NCBI GenBank assembly: GCA_021613535.1
Contig: CP075495.1
Span: forward strand, 15,562,001-15,626,000
Length of the DNA stretch: 64,000 nucleotides
Direction: 5' to 3'
From: Adineta vaga
Taxonomy: Eukaryota > Rotifera
This document shows positions 32,285-41,325 of this stretch, piece by piece. Both the position numbers and the translations under genes were made by a program. Every line of letters starts with the position of its first letter. Positions within the stretch are counted from its first letter, which is position 1. The notes below the pieces were generated by a model. That model saw nothing but the letters and a program-made list of their open reading frames with translations, did no database searches and had not been told where the DNA came from.

Positions 32285-32875
32285 GAGGGTGTGGGTGTGG
32301 GTGTGGGTGTTGCACGGGAACAAGCAAAGTGAGGGTGCGGGGGTAAGTGCTGTGAGGCGACGAGCAAAGTGTGGGTGCGGAGGTGGGTGTTGTAACCCGA
32401 CGAGCAAAGTGAGGGTGTGAGAGTGGGTGTTGCACGGGAACAAGCAAAGTGAGGGTGCGGGGGTAAGTGCTGTAAGGCGACGAGCAAAGTGTGGGTGCGG
32501 AGGTAGGTGTTGTAACCCGACGAGCAAAGTGAGGGTGTGGGGGTGGGTGTTGCACGCGAACAAGCAAAGTGAGGGTGCGGGGGTAAGTGCTGTGAGGCGA
32601 CGAGCAAAGTGTGGGTGCGGAGGTAGGTGTTGTAACCCGACGAGCAAAGTGAGGGTGTGGGGGTGGGTGTTGCACGCGAACAAGCAAAGTGAGGGTGCGG
32701 GGATAAGTGCTGTAAGGCGACGAGCAAAGTGTGGGTGCGGTGGTGGGTGTTGCAAGGGAACAAGCAAAGTGAGGCTGCGGGAGTTAGTGCTGTGAGGCGA
32801 CGAGCAAAGTGAGGGTGTGGGTGTTGCAAGGGAACAGCCCAAGTGAGTGTGCAGGGGTAGAAGCGAAGTGCTCAA
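32285..32875. repeat. G-rich minisatellite core, 40-bp unit in 120-bp higher-order repeats
   Basis: It opens with a telomere-like run (GAGGGTGTGGGTGTGGGTG). It then repeats a ~40-bp unit (AGCAAAGTGAGGGTGCGGG / ..AGTGTGGGTGCGGAGG). Three unit types, marked by GCACGGGAACA, GTGAGGCGACG and GTAACCCGACG, recur every 120 bp. About 14 units in all. Because 120 is divisible by 3, several long open frames exist on the minus strand; these are not genes. Confidence 0.95.
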
Positions 32876-32911
32876 TCATGGTTTCACCTAGCCAGCTTTT
32901 TTCGAGCTGAA

Positions 32912-34520
32912 CAGTTTAAAACTCGAGTACTCGAATTATAAACTTATAAGTTTAGAAGTTGAATAGTTTAAAACTCGAGTACTCGAACTATAAACTTATA
33001 AATTTAGAAGTTGAATAGTTTAAAACTCGAGTACTCGAATTATAAACTTATAAATTTAGAAGTTGAATAGTTTAAAACTCGAGTACTCGAATTATAACTT
33101 TATAAGTTTAGAAGTTGAATAGTTTAAAACTCGAGTACTCGAACTATAAACTTATAAGTTTAGAAGTTGAATAGTTTAAAACTCGAGTACTCGAACTATA
33201 AACTTTATAAGTTTAGAAGTTGAATAGTTTAAAACTCGAGTACTCGAACTATAAACTTATAAATTTAGAAGTTGAATAGTTTAAAACTCGAGTACTCGAA
33301 CTATAAACTTATAAATTTAGAAGTTGAATAGTTTAAAACTCGAGTACTCGAATTATAACTTTATAAGTTTAGAAGTTGAATAGTTTAAAACTCGAGTACT
33401 CGAACTATAACTTTATAAGTTTAGAAGTTGAATAGTTTAAAACTCGAGTACTCGAACTATAAACTTATAAATTTAGAAGTTGAATAGTTTAAAACTCGAG
33501 TACTCGAATTATAACTTTATAAGTTTAGAAGTTGAATAGTTTAAAACTCGAGTACTCGAACTATAAACTTATAAGTTTAGAAGTTGAATAGTTTAAAACT
33601 CGAGTACTCGAATTATAACTATATAAGTTTAGAAGTTGAATAGTTTAAAACTCGAGTACTCGAACTATAAACTTATAAATTTAGAAGTTGAATAGTTTAA
33701 AACTCGAGTACTCGAACTATAAACTTATAAATTTAGAAGTTGAATAGTTTAAAACTCGAGTACTCGAATTATAACTTTATAAGTTTAGAAGTTGAATAGT
33801 TTAAAACTCGAGTACTCGAATTATAAACTTATAAATTTAGAAGTTGAATAGTTTAAAACTCGAGTACTCGAATTATAAACTTATAAATTTAGAAGTTGAA
33901 TAGTTTAAAACTCGAGTACTCGAATTATAACTTTATAAGTTTAGAAGTTGAATAGTTTAAAACTCGAGTACTCGAACTATAAACTTATAAGTTTAGAAGT
34001 TGAATAGTTTAAAACTCGAGTACTCGAACTATAACTTTATAAGTTTAGAAGTTGAATAGTTTAAAACTCGAGTACTCGAACTATAAACTTATAAATTTAG
34101 AAGTTGAATAGTTTAAAACTCGAGTACTCGAATTATAACTTTATAAGTTTAGAAGTTGAATAGTTTAAAACTCGAGTACTCGAACTATAAACTTATAAGT
34201 TTAGAAGTTGAATAGTTTAAAACTCGAGTACTCGAATTATAACTATATAAGTTTAGAAGTTGAATAGTTTAAAACTCGAGTACTCGAACTATAAACTTAT
34301 AAATTTAGAAGTTGAATAGTTTAAAACTCGAGTACTCGAACTATAAACTTATAAATTTAGAAGTTGAATAGTTTAAAACTCGAGTACTCGAATTATAACT
34401 TTATAAGTTTAGAAGTTGAATAGTTTAAAACTCGAGTACTCGAACTATAAACTTATAAATTTAGAAGTTGAATAGTTTAAAACTCGAGTACTCGAATTAT
34501 AAACTTATAAATTTAGAAGT
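32912..34520. repeat. Right satellite array, inverted, ~31 units of the 52-bp monomer
   Basis: Reverse-complement monomer: TTTAGAAGTTGAATAGTTTA then AAACTCGAGTACTCGAA. Variants differ at AACTATAAACTT / AATTATAACTTT and at AAGTTTAG / AAATTTAG. A rare variant (AATTATAACTATATAAG) occurs at 33611 and again at 34235, exactly 624 bp (12 units) apart. The variant order around both is the same for about eight units, so a block of units was duplicated recently. Confidence 0.95.
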
Positions 34521-35202
34521 TGAAGAAGAAGTTTGATACTCGAATCGAATTAACGATTTCTACACTACTCTTATTGATTGGCTTAATGTTTGTATAGCTA
34601 TTGAACGAATCATTAATGTTACACAAGAAATTAGTTTTAATAAAACAAAGAGTAGACAAGTAGCGAAATTGGTTATTTTCTTTGTTATTTTTATTACTAA
34701 TTGTTCATTTATATATGATCCAATTTATCGTCGTTTGGAATTTGATAATGAAGAACAAAAATTATGGTGTTTAAGTCAATATTCAACAATTGTACAAGTT
34801 TATGATCGTTTTTTAAATATTTTTCATTTTTCTATTCCATTCTCTATCAATTGTATTTCTGCTATTATCATTATTATCGTTACTACTAATACTCGTTCAA
34901 GTTCACAAAAAGATAAATTATTCAAAGAACATTTCTACGAACAACTTCAAAAACATAAACATCTACTTACATCATCATTAATTCTTACTCTATTAGCTTT
35001 ACCTCGTTTAATTTTAACATTTCTATCAGGATGTATGGGATCAAGTCGAGAATCTTGGTTCTATATGTTTGGATATTTCATTGCTTATCTCCCATCGGTC
35101 ATGACATTTATCATATTTATTCTACCATCAGAAGTCTATATGGAAGAATTCAATGCATATATCAGACAAATTTGGTATTGTTTAACAAACTTAAATAAAT
35201 GA

Positions 35203-36222
35203 TTGTTGTGTTCGAAGTTCATCAAGAATTTCAACGGCTCATATATTACACTCTGGAGTGCTTACATATAGAGGAAATGAACATGGGCAAATCAAAAGAG
35301 TTAAGATGCGGTGATTCACATCGGCATTTCATCCGTATCCTTTCTATTTTTTGTATTGTTTTCACAGAGAATTAGTGACTCTACGTAGCTTCTCCATCCT
35401 ACGATATATTGCTCACTTCTTCCTCGAACATAATCCACTTAATAAGAAAACTTTCATGTCTACTTATTAGTTTGTTCACTTGTCTTAATCTGAATAAATG
35501 TTCCAATACATCAGTCTTATTTCTTAATGTATCTTTGTATGTACATTTCCAGCGAGTCTTCCTTTGTGACTATATACAGATCCTTAGCTACGACATATCG
35601 ACAGTTGTGTACTAAAAAATTCATGGTAAGTATGGAAAAACGTAGACGAATAAACATTATCTTTTTGCCCCTTTCAACCATACTTCAGCTTAGCTATCGC
35701 CATTTCAATCTTCACGAGGCAATGATCTCCTTCTATCATGATATTTACATTCGGATGTGTCACTTGAAAATAAAATTAAATAAACGACTAACTGCACTTG
35801 GAGATATTGTAAAGAAAAAAAGAATCTATTCGATATGGAAGATCAAATCAAGGAAAAACCACTTGAATGAATAGATATTCATAGCATTTTAAGGACAACA
35901 ATCTATTTTTAGTTGCACTAATGAAGGTAATGAATTATCATAACATGTTCATGTATTAAATCTGTAAATACATCATAATAATATTGAAAGATAAAATATA
36001 AACATGACAAAATAAGATATTTCATTATAAATTCGTATATCTTCGCCACATATCTAATTTTATCAATTAATAAATCTTTAATCTACTACCGATAATGATA
36101 ATTATGTACTTTACAAGATCATATTTAATGAACTGTTCGTGACAAATGTCGAGATAAATTATAAAAAAAAAGATTCTTTTCTATATAATCATTTCTATTT
36201 CATTTTTCATCACACATTGGTT
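35203..36222. other. Intergenic spacer, copy 2
   Basis: Diverged copy of 16446-17502. The downstream GPCR frame happens to stay open up to 36139, but the start matching the first copy is at 36223. No independent gene is supported. Confidence 0.5.
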
Positions 36223-37242
36223 ATGTCATCAACTCTTCTCACTCAAATTCAACTTGAATTAATTCGTATTGGATTACCAATATGTATTATAATTGCAAAT
36301 GTATCTTCTATTCTTGGTTTATTTGTATTTCTACAAAAAACAATGCGAAATAATCCATGTGTCATATATTTTATTGTTTATATGATTACAAATCTAATTT
36401 ATATTGATTTTACTGCTGTTTCAACTGTATTTAGTGGTTATGCAATGGATTTTTCAATAAAATCAAATCTATGTTGTTCAATTCGAATGTATTTAAGTTA
36501 TGTATTTACAGCAATTCCATCCTATTTACTTGTTATGACATCATTAGATCGAATGTTTATTTCATCATCAAATGTTCATATTCGTCAACGAAGTAGTAAA
36601 CGTTTTTCTTTATTAATAATAATAATTATTATTATCTTTTGGTTATTATTTCATCTTCATGCATTTTTCTTTTCTGAAGTTCAATTAATTTATGGAATTC
36701 GTCTTAGTTGTACAACACGTTCAGGTATTCCATCAAGTTTTATATCTTATTATGGACTTATTAATGCAATGATTCCAATAACATTAATGTCTCTATTTGG
36801 AATTCAAACATTAAAAAATATTCATAAAATTCATAGAAATCGTTCTCAATCACTTGATAAACGTCTTACTATTATATTAATAGGTCAAATAAGTATTTAT
36901 ATATGTCTTCGTTTACCATTATCATTATATTTGATTTATTCTGAAATAACAAAATATCGAATCAAATCTTCAAATCAAATTTTAATTGAACAATTTATAT
37001 ATTTTATTACAATATTTTGTCAATTCATTCAAGTAAGTTTATCACCATTAATCAATTTAAGTACCAAAAGTTTTCGTAATGAATTAAAACGTATATTATA
37101 TCAAATTATTGGTAAAACATATGAAACAAATGGATCTTTAGTATTAACAAGAAATGTTAATACAATTCAAATGAAAGAAATCATTCCACGTCAAAATAAT
37201 ACTTATCAAAAAATAAATAAATTATCTGTCGAAAACATTTAA
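36223..37242 (+). CDS. Small rhodopsin-type GPCR, copy 2
   Basis: Same 339-residue protein as at 17503-18522. All differences I see fall in the first ~150 residues (for example LNQIQ to LTQIQ, YMIINLLY to YMITNLIY, GYGMDFSTK to GYAMDFSIK, FWSLF to FWLLF). The last ~190 residues are identical at protein level and almost so in DNA. Seven helices, the TM3 Cys and LDRM motif are intact, so both copies could be functional receptors. Start chosen by homology with copy 1; an upstream in-frame ATG at 36139 falls in sequence that is non-coding in the other copy. Confidence 0.85.
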   Translation: MSSTLLTQIQLELIRIGLPICIIIANVSSILGLFVFLQKTMRNNPCVIYFIVYMITNLIYIDFTAVSTVFSGYAMDFSIKSNLCCSIRMYLSYVFTAIPSYLLVMTSLDRMFISSSNVHIRQRSSKRFSLLIIIIIIIFWLLFHLHAFFFSEVQLIYGIRLSCTTRSGIPSSFISYYGLINAMIPITLMSLFGIQTLKNIHKIHRNRSQSLDKRLTIILIGQISIYICLRLPLSLYLIYSEITKYRIKSSNQILIEQFIYFITIFCQFIQVSLSPLINLSTKSFRNELKRILYQIIGKTYETNGSLVLTRNVNTIQMKEIIPRQNNTYQKINKLSVENI

Positions 37243-37681
37243 TAACTAAACATAGATTAAAACACGTCTTCGTTTTGTTCACAAATTAAATATGGCATTT
37301 GAAAAATAACATGTGACTGACAACGTATGAGAAAGATAAGAAAAGCAAAAAAACCCATGTTTTTTTAATCAATCCGCACTGAATTACATGTTTAAAACTT
37401 TTATTAATTCATATATAAAATTATTTAATATTACATGCGATTCATTCGTGTTATTTCTTCCGGAAATTTCCACTTAATTAAACATTAATACTAGGTTTTA
37501 ATAAGCTACTTTATTTTCACGTTTAAAATAATTGTAAAGTCAAAGACTTCACATGTATTTAAGCAGAAAATAAAATACATAAAATGATGATGAAATTGAT
37601 ACGACAGAAAAAACTTTTATTTTACTGTTTATATTAATCACTTCAACTATAGAGTCGAAATGTCTATGTCTTAGAGGTAAA
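37243..37681. other. Convergent intergenic spacer, copy 2
   Basis: Essentially identical to 18523-18961. I see no element. Confidence 0.4.
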
Positions 37682-38192
37682 TTAAGTAGCGAAAGAAAAA
37701 GGTTGACCAGCCTTTTTTGATATAACAGTTGTAGTTGTGAAATCAAGTTCACGTAACATTTGTAAATATTTCATTGATGAACACAGTTTTTTGTGATTAT
37801 CTTTCCAATGTTGAGTTTGACATACTTCATTACAATATAATGCTATTCGACATTTCGAACATTTCTTCAATAAACGATTCACCGACATTGATGATGATGA
37901 AGATGAGTTAGAAGAAACAGAATGTTCCTTGTCTTCCAAAGATAAGTTTTGGATTTGATCTGTTGTTTTTGCTCCACATTGAAAGCAAGCTTGAGGAGCC
38001 ATCATAGATCCAAAAGTTTTAATCAATGTTTCCATAGGACATTTAAAAATAACTAATAAATCTCCTTCTTCTTGTTTAATACCAGTACTTCCTTCGAGAA
38101 AATCATGCTTTTCAGCATACATTATCAAAACTGTATGACCTTTGATTGCATCATTTAGCGAGAAAGTAACCAGTGTATTACTTTGCTCGAGA
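37682..38192 (-). pseudogene. MYND zinc-finger gene, copy 2, 5' half deleted
   Basis: The minus-strand frame matches the last ~165 residues of the MYND protein at 18962-19801, including all zinc ligands (CFQCGAKT, CSKCRIALYCNEVCQTQHW). Homology ends at CTTTGCTCGAG, immediately followed by a telomere-like tract at 38191. The Cys-rich N-terminal half and the upstream region are gone. An internal Met at 38128 could allow a 148-aa product, but with no native promoter it is most likely a pseudogene. Confidence 0.85.
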
Positions 38193-38213
38193 GGGTGTGG
38201 GTGTGGGTGTGGG
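38191..38213. repeat. Interstitial telomere-like tract at a deletion junction
   Basis: GAGGGTGTGGGTGTGGGTG followed by TGGG, three TGTGGG units. It sits exactly at the breakpoint that removes ~1.26 kb relative to copy 1. Copy 1 carries a degenerate version at 20728. Confidence 0.85.
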
Positions 38214-38590
38214 TTTAAATGTTTTACTACAAATTACTCAACTTGTGTAGGATCTCCGTTTATCTTCGTAAGTCTTCATGAATGGTCGTTTACAGGGGAG
38301 TATGTTCGACCTGGGAATATGTATTGTTTGCCATTCTATTGATATTCTTTTACTATAATATTTAGAATAAAAATTTAAAGTGAACTGTTTACTTGAATTT
38401 CCTTCTTTTCATATAACTATAGACAAGATTTAGAAAAATTAAAATTACAACGGTACTTTAAAAAGCATTTTCAAGTCTTATCAATAATCTTTCATTGAAT
38501 ATTTATAAGAAAAAATCAATATTTTATTGCTTTGACGATTTGTGTTTTCTATGATGGTGACAAATGAATGGTTTGATAATATAAATCGTA
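38214..38590. other. Spacer downstream of the CadD-family gene, copy 2
   Basis: Matches 20745-21110 with a few substitutions. Nothing else is seen. Confidence 0.4.
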
Positions 38591-39376
38591 TTAAGAATCA
38601 ATCCATTGTCCTGTTTGAATAAGTTGAATTAACCAAGGAAAACATTTCGAACTAATTAAAATATAAATTCCAAGGGCAATAAATACAAAAGGACTAATAA
38701 ATTCTGCATACTTTTGTGCAAATTTAAATATTGGTGGAAAATGTATAAAACAATAACAAAATAAACATAAAATTCCAACCATAAATAAAAATCCTAAACC
38801 ATAAGCAACTATTTCCCAATCTGTTGATTGAACAAATATTGGAACATAAATGGCAATATTATCATTTCCATTTGCAATTGTTACTAAACTTACTTTAATA
38901 ATTTGTTTAATATCATCACAAAAACTTTCATTAACTTTTATAATAATATTTTCATCCTAAAAGAAAAAGAAAATAGATTTATATTTAAGAATATGAAAAG
39001 AAATTATTTTTTATTTTACTGATTCTGATTGAATAATTTCACATTGATCATTTTCTCGAATTTTTTGACGATTTTTTCTTAGATCTTTCGTTAATTTCTT
39101 GAGGCCATGTAAACCAAAACTAATGATTAAGAATCCAAGAAAACCAAATAGTTTTACTGGTAACATATATGAAATTGTATAACCAAGTAAACTTAAAATT
39201 AATAATGTGCTAAAACCCAAATATTGACCAAAAACAACATGATCACTTCTTAATAAACTATCTTTTTCAGATGATTCAAGAAAAAAATTCATTAAAATAA
39301 CAACATCTTGAATATTTGTTAAAAGAAATGTGATGATAACTTTTGAAATAAGTTTCAATATTTCTTTTAACATCAT
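38591..39376 (-). CDS. Cadmium resistance transporter (CadD) family protein, copy 2
   Basis: Exons 39376-39020 and 38956-38591, phase 0 intron, 240 aa (one extra Met at the start compared with copy 1). Both half-motifs are intact (NIQDVVILMNFF and GNDNIAIYVPIF). Replacements against copy 1 include LNGLKK to LHGLKK, LRINRQK to LRKNRQK, IILKDNE to IIIKVNE and TDCEIV to TDWEIV. It lies in the same orientation 335 bp from a longer, older paralogue at 39712-40542, so the ancestral segment already held a tandem pair of these transporters. Confidence 0.75.
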
Positions 39377-39711
39377 AATTATTATTCAAAGCAAAAGAAA
39401 TGTATACTATATGAATAAAATGAAACAAATAATCATTTTTTGCTATCTCCAAAATCTTTTGTCTTAAGGGCTTATATTTCATTGCAACTATTATTAGAAG
39501 AATGGAAATACGTAATGTAAGTCTTTGTGACAATAACCATAATGAATCAATTCAGTATGTATAAGTAAAGATCAATTGACAATGATAATATTTCTAACTG
39601 ATATCATAAAAATTGAATAAAATGAAACAAAAAAGACAGAATATCTAATCATAGATGTTTTTGTATTTCAGTATAATACAATGAATATCTGATTTTTATC
39701 TTTGTTTTCTT
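39377..39711. other. Spacer between the two CadD-family genes
   Basis: AT-rich; diverged copy of 21894-22226. Nothing else is seen. Confidence 0.4.
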
Positions 39712-40542
39712 TTAACCGTTTGTAAAGTTTTTGGTTTTAATTGCTCGATCTAGCCAAGGAAAACAACCTGATGTAATAATTATATAGATTCCGATCCCAA
39801 TAAAAACAATAGGAACAATATAACCAGCATATTTCTGTGCAATGGATAAGATTGGACGAAAATTGATGAAGAAATAAGAAAATAGTAACCAAACAAACAC
39901 CATGAAAAGAAATATAGTTATATAAACACCAATTTGCCATTTTGATGCTTGAGCAAATAAAGGTGTATAAATAGCAACATTATCACCACTATTTGCGACT
40001 GTTATACTCGCTATTTTTAATGTTTGAATATTAAAACAAGAACCGAAAATTTTAAGAAGTTTTTGTTTCCAATGAACTGTTGGTAGAGAAACAATTGGTG
40101 GAATCTCAGGTGTTTGTTTCGTTATTTCAGAAATGATTTCTCCAGTTGTACCATTACAATAACGAATTGCTTCAAGTTCAATTGTTGATATATCATCATT
40201 TGGAAGAATATCATCGATGTTTTCATCAAATCTTTTACAAAATTCTCTGATAATTTCAAATAAAGTTTTCAAGCCTAAAATAATTGGAATAAAACCCAGA
40301 AATCCGAGCATTTCAACAGGTACAGCATATGATATACCGTAACCAATAAGACTGATTGCAAGTAAAAGAAAAAATCCTAAATATTGACCAATAAATACAT
40401 GTCGAGCTTTCATTGATGCATTAGATAGTGATGCTTCAGTAAAAAAATTCATTAAAATAACCAGATCATCAATATTTGTTGCTATATATGAAACAAATGC
40501 AGTTCCAATAAATTCACCAACACTTTTTTCCTTATAACTCAT
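39712..40542 (-). CDS. Cadmium resistance transporter (CadD) family protein, paralogue 2
   Basis: A single-exon 276-aa frame on the minus strand. Two homologous membrane halves: TNIDDLVILMNFFTEAS with GQYLGFFLLLAISLIGYG in the first, and NSGDNVAIYTPLFAQAS with a final pair of helices (IVPIVFIGIGIYIIITSGCF) in the second. They are joined by a ~90-residue polar loop (DENIDDILPNDDIST). The paired acidic motifs N(I/G)DD and N(S/N)GDN are the family hallmark. A cation-export role is inferred. The family is essentially bacterial in my knowledge, so transfer into the rotifer lineage is plausible. Intronless, unlike its neighbour. A truncated copy is at 22227-22344. Confidence 0.8.
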   Translation of the reverse strand: MSYKEKSVGEFIGTAFVSYIATNIDDLVILMNFFTEASLSNASMKARHVFIGQYLGFFLLLAISLIGYGISYAVPVEMLGFLGFIPIILGLKTLFEIIREFCKRFDENIDDILPNDDISTIELEAIRYCNGTTGEIISEITKQTPEIPPIVSLPTVHWKQKLLKIFGSCFNIQTLKIASITVANSGDNVAIYTPLFAQASKWQIGVYITIFLFMVFVWLLFSYFFINFRPILSIAQKYAGYIVPIVFIGIGIYIIITSGCFPWLDRAIKTKNFTNG

Positions 40543-41325
40543 TTCTTCATTTTTCGAAAAAATGATCTAAAAGTAAAACGAATGTTTTTACAATGCATAA
40601 TGTTATTTTTTATTGACAAATTAGAGATTGTATTCGCATATATTTATCTCTCGTAAAATGACATTTGACGGACGAAGTATGAGAGAGTGAGAAGAAGGCA
40701 AAGAAGAAAGAAAGAAAAAAAACAAATGAGCTGTTTTATTACAGTCAAACTAAGACAAAATCAAATACGATATTTTCAATGAAAATGATATGAATAATAT
40801 ACAGTTCATTATTTTCTTTCTTATGAAGATTTATTGTTGTAAATAATTCTTCTGATATAAAATTGAAGAAATTATATTAATTCAATCACACTACTCAATG
40901 TTGTTACAATCGTAAGTATTTGTCATTCCATTGTTTTTTCATCTATTTGCTATGAAACTACACTCATTGGTCTTTGACTTCAACTCTGATGAGAAAAAAT
41001 ACCAACAAATCGAAAATCTTCGCTCGGCACAATCATCTATGATCGTCTTTATTTAATCTAAAAATGAAATAGATAATTCAAACTACCATGAGAATTTTTG
41101 AAAAAGTCCTGAAAAAGAAATACATTATTCACTTGATTTTTGTTAAATTTGTTCCACTACATTTTGTCGATTTTTTAAGAATTGTTGTTTGTTTTAGAAA
41201 TTATATTATTTTCATGTTATTTTTCTTTTTTATTAATACATATCAATTTACTGATCCATTGAAAGCATCTGTAATGAAAAGAATCAATATTCGAAAAATC
41301 GTATTGTATCAATAACATAATGAAA
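40543..41325. other. Intergenic region
   Basis: AT-rich. A 75-codon open stretch at 41088-41315 is hydrophobic and low-complexity with no recognised motif; I do not call it a gene. Nothing else is seen. Confidence 0.4.

Larger units (their letters stand above)
31679..34570. mobile_element. Foldback-like satellite element with 8-bp direct flanks
   Basis: A 2,892-bp block is inserted in the receptor copy and flanked by TTATTGAT on both sides (31671-31678 and 34571-34578). The uninterrupted copy at 15814-15821 has this 8-mer once, so it serves as an empty site and the repeat behaves as a target duplication. The block has unique ends of about 50 bp, a left array of 52-bp monomers, a G-rich minisatellite core, and a much longer right array of the same monomer in inverted orientation. 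The outer ends share only a weak inverted similarity (TGTA..A.TCG at the same offset). No protein-coding capacity. The architecture recalls Foldback/Galileo elements; 8-bp duplications occur with hAT and P superfamilies. Confidence 0.75.
31631..35202 (+). pseudogene. Truncated copy of the LDLa-EGF-7TM receptor, split by an insertion
   Basis: 31631-31678 matches the receptor at 15758-15821 except for a ~20-bp deletion. Then 2.9 kb of inserted satellite follows. Homology resumes at 34571 (TTATTGATTGGC) and runs to the stop at 35202. The surviving 3' part encodes the last four or so transmembrane helices, nearly identical to the parent (EQLQKHKHLL here, EQLQRHKHLL there). The whole extracellular region, signal peptide and first helices are absent. 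An ATG at 34669 would give 177 aa, but a truncated 7TM protein is unlikely to function. Confidence 0.85.
31631..39829. repeat. Segmental duplication, copy 2
   Basis: Direct repeat of 15758-22344, about 16-18.7 kb downstream. Differences from copy 1: the left edge touches a telomere-like tract; 2,892 bp are inserted after 31678; about 1.26 kb covering the 5' part of the MYND gene and its upstream region is deleted at 38190. The flanks differ, and the second CadD-family gene is complete here. Confidence 0.9.

Noticed and set aside
32206-32875. Three overlapping minus-strand and one plus-strand open frames of 120-207 codons with PHPHFARR-like repeats
   Set aside because: They are produced by a 120-bp repeat whose length is a multiple of three, so any stop-free frame stays open. 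No start context, splice signal or non-repetitive part.
41088-41315. 75-codon plus-strand open frame
   Set aside because: Low-complexity hydrophobic sequence with no motif, in an AT-rich spacer.
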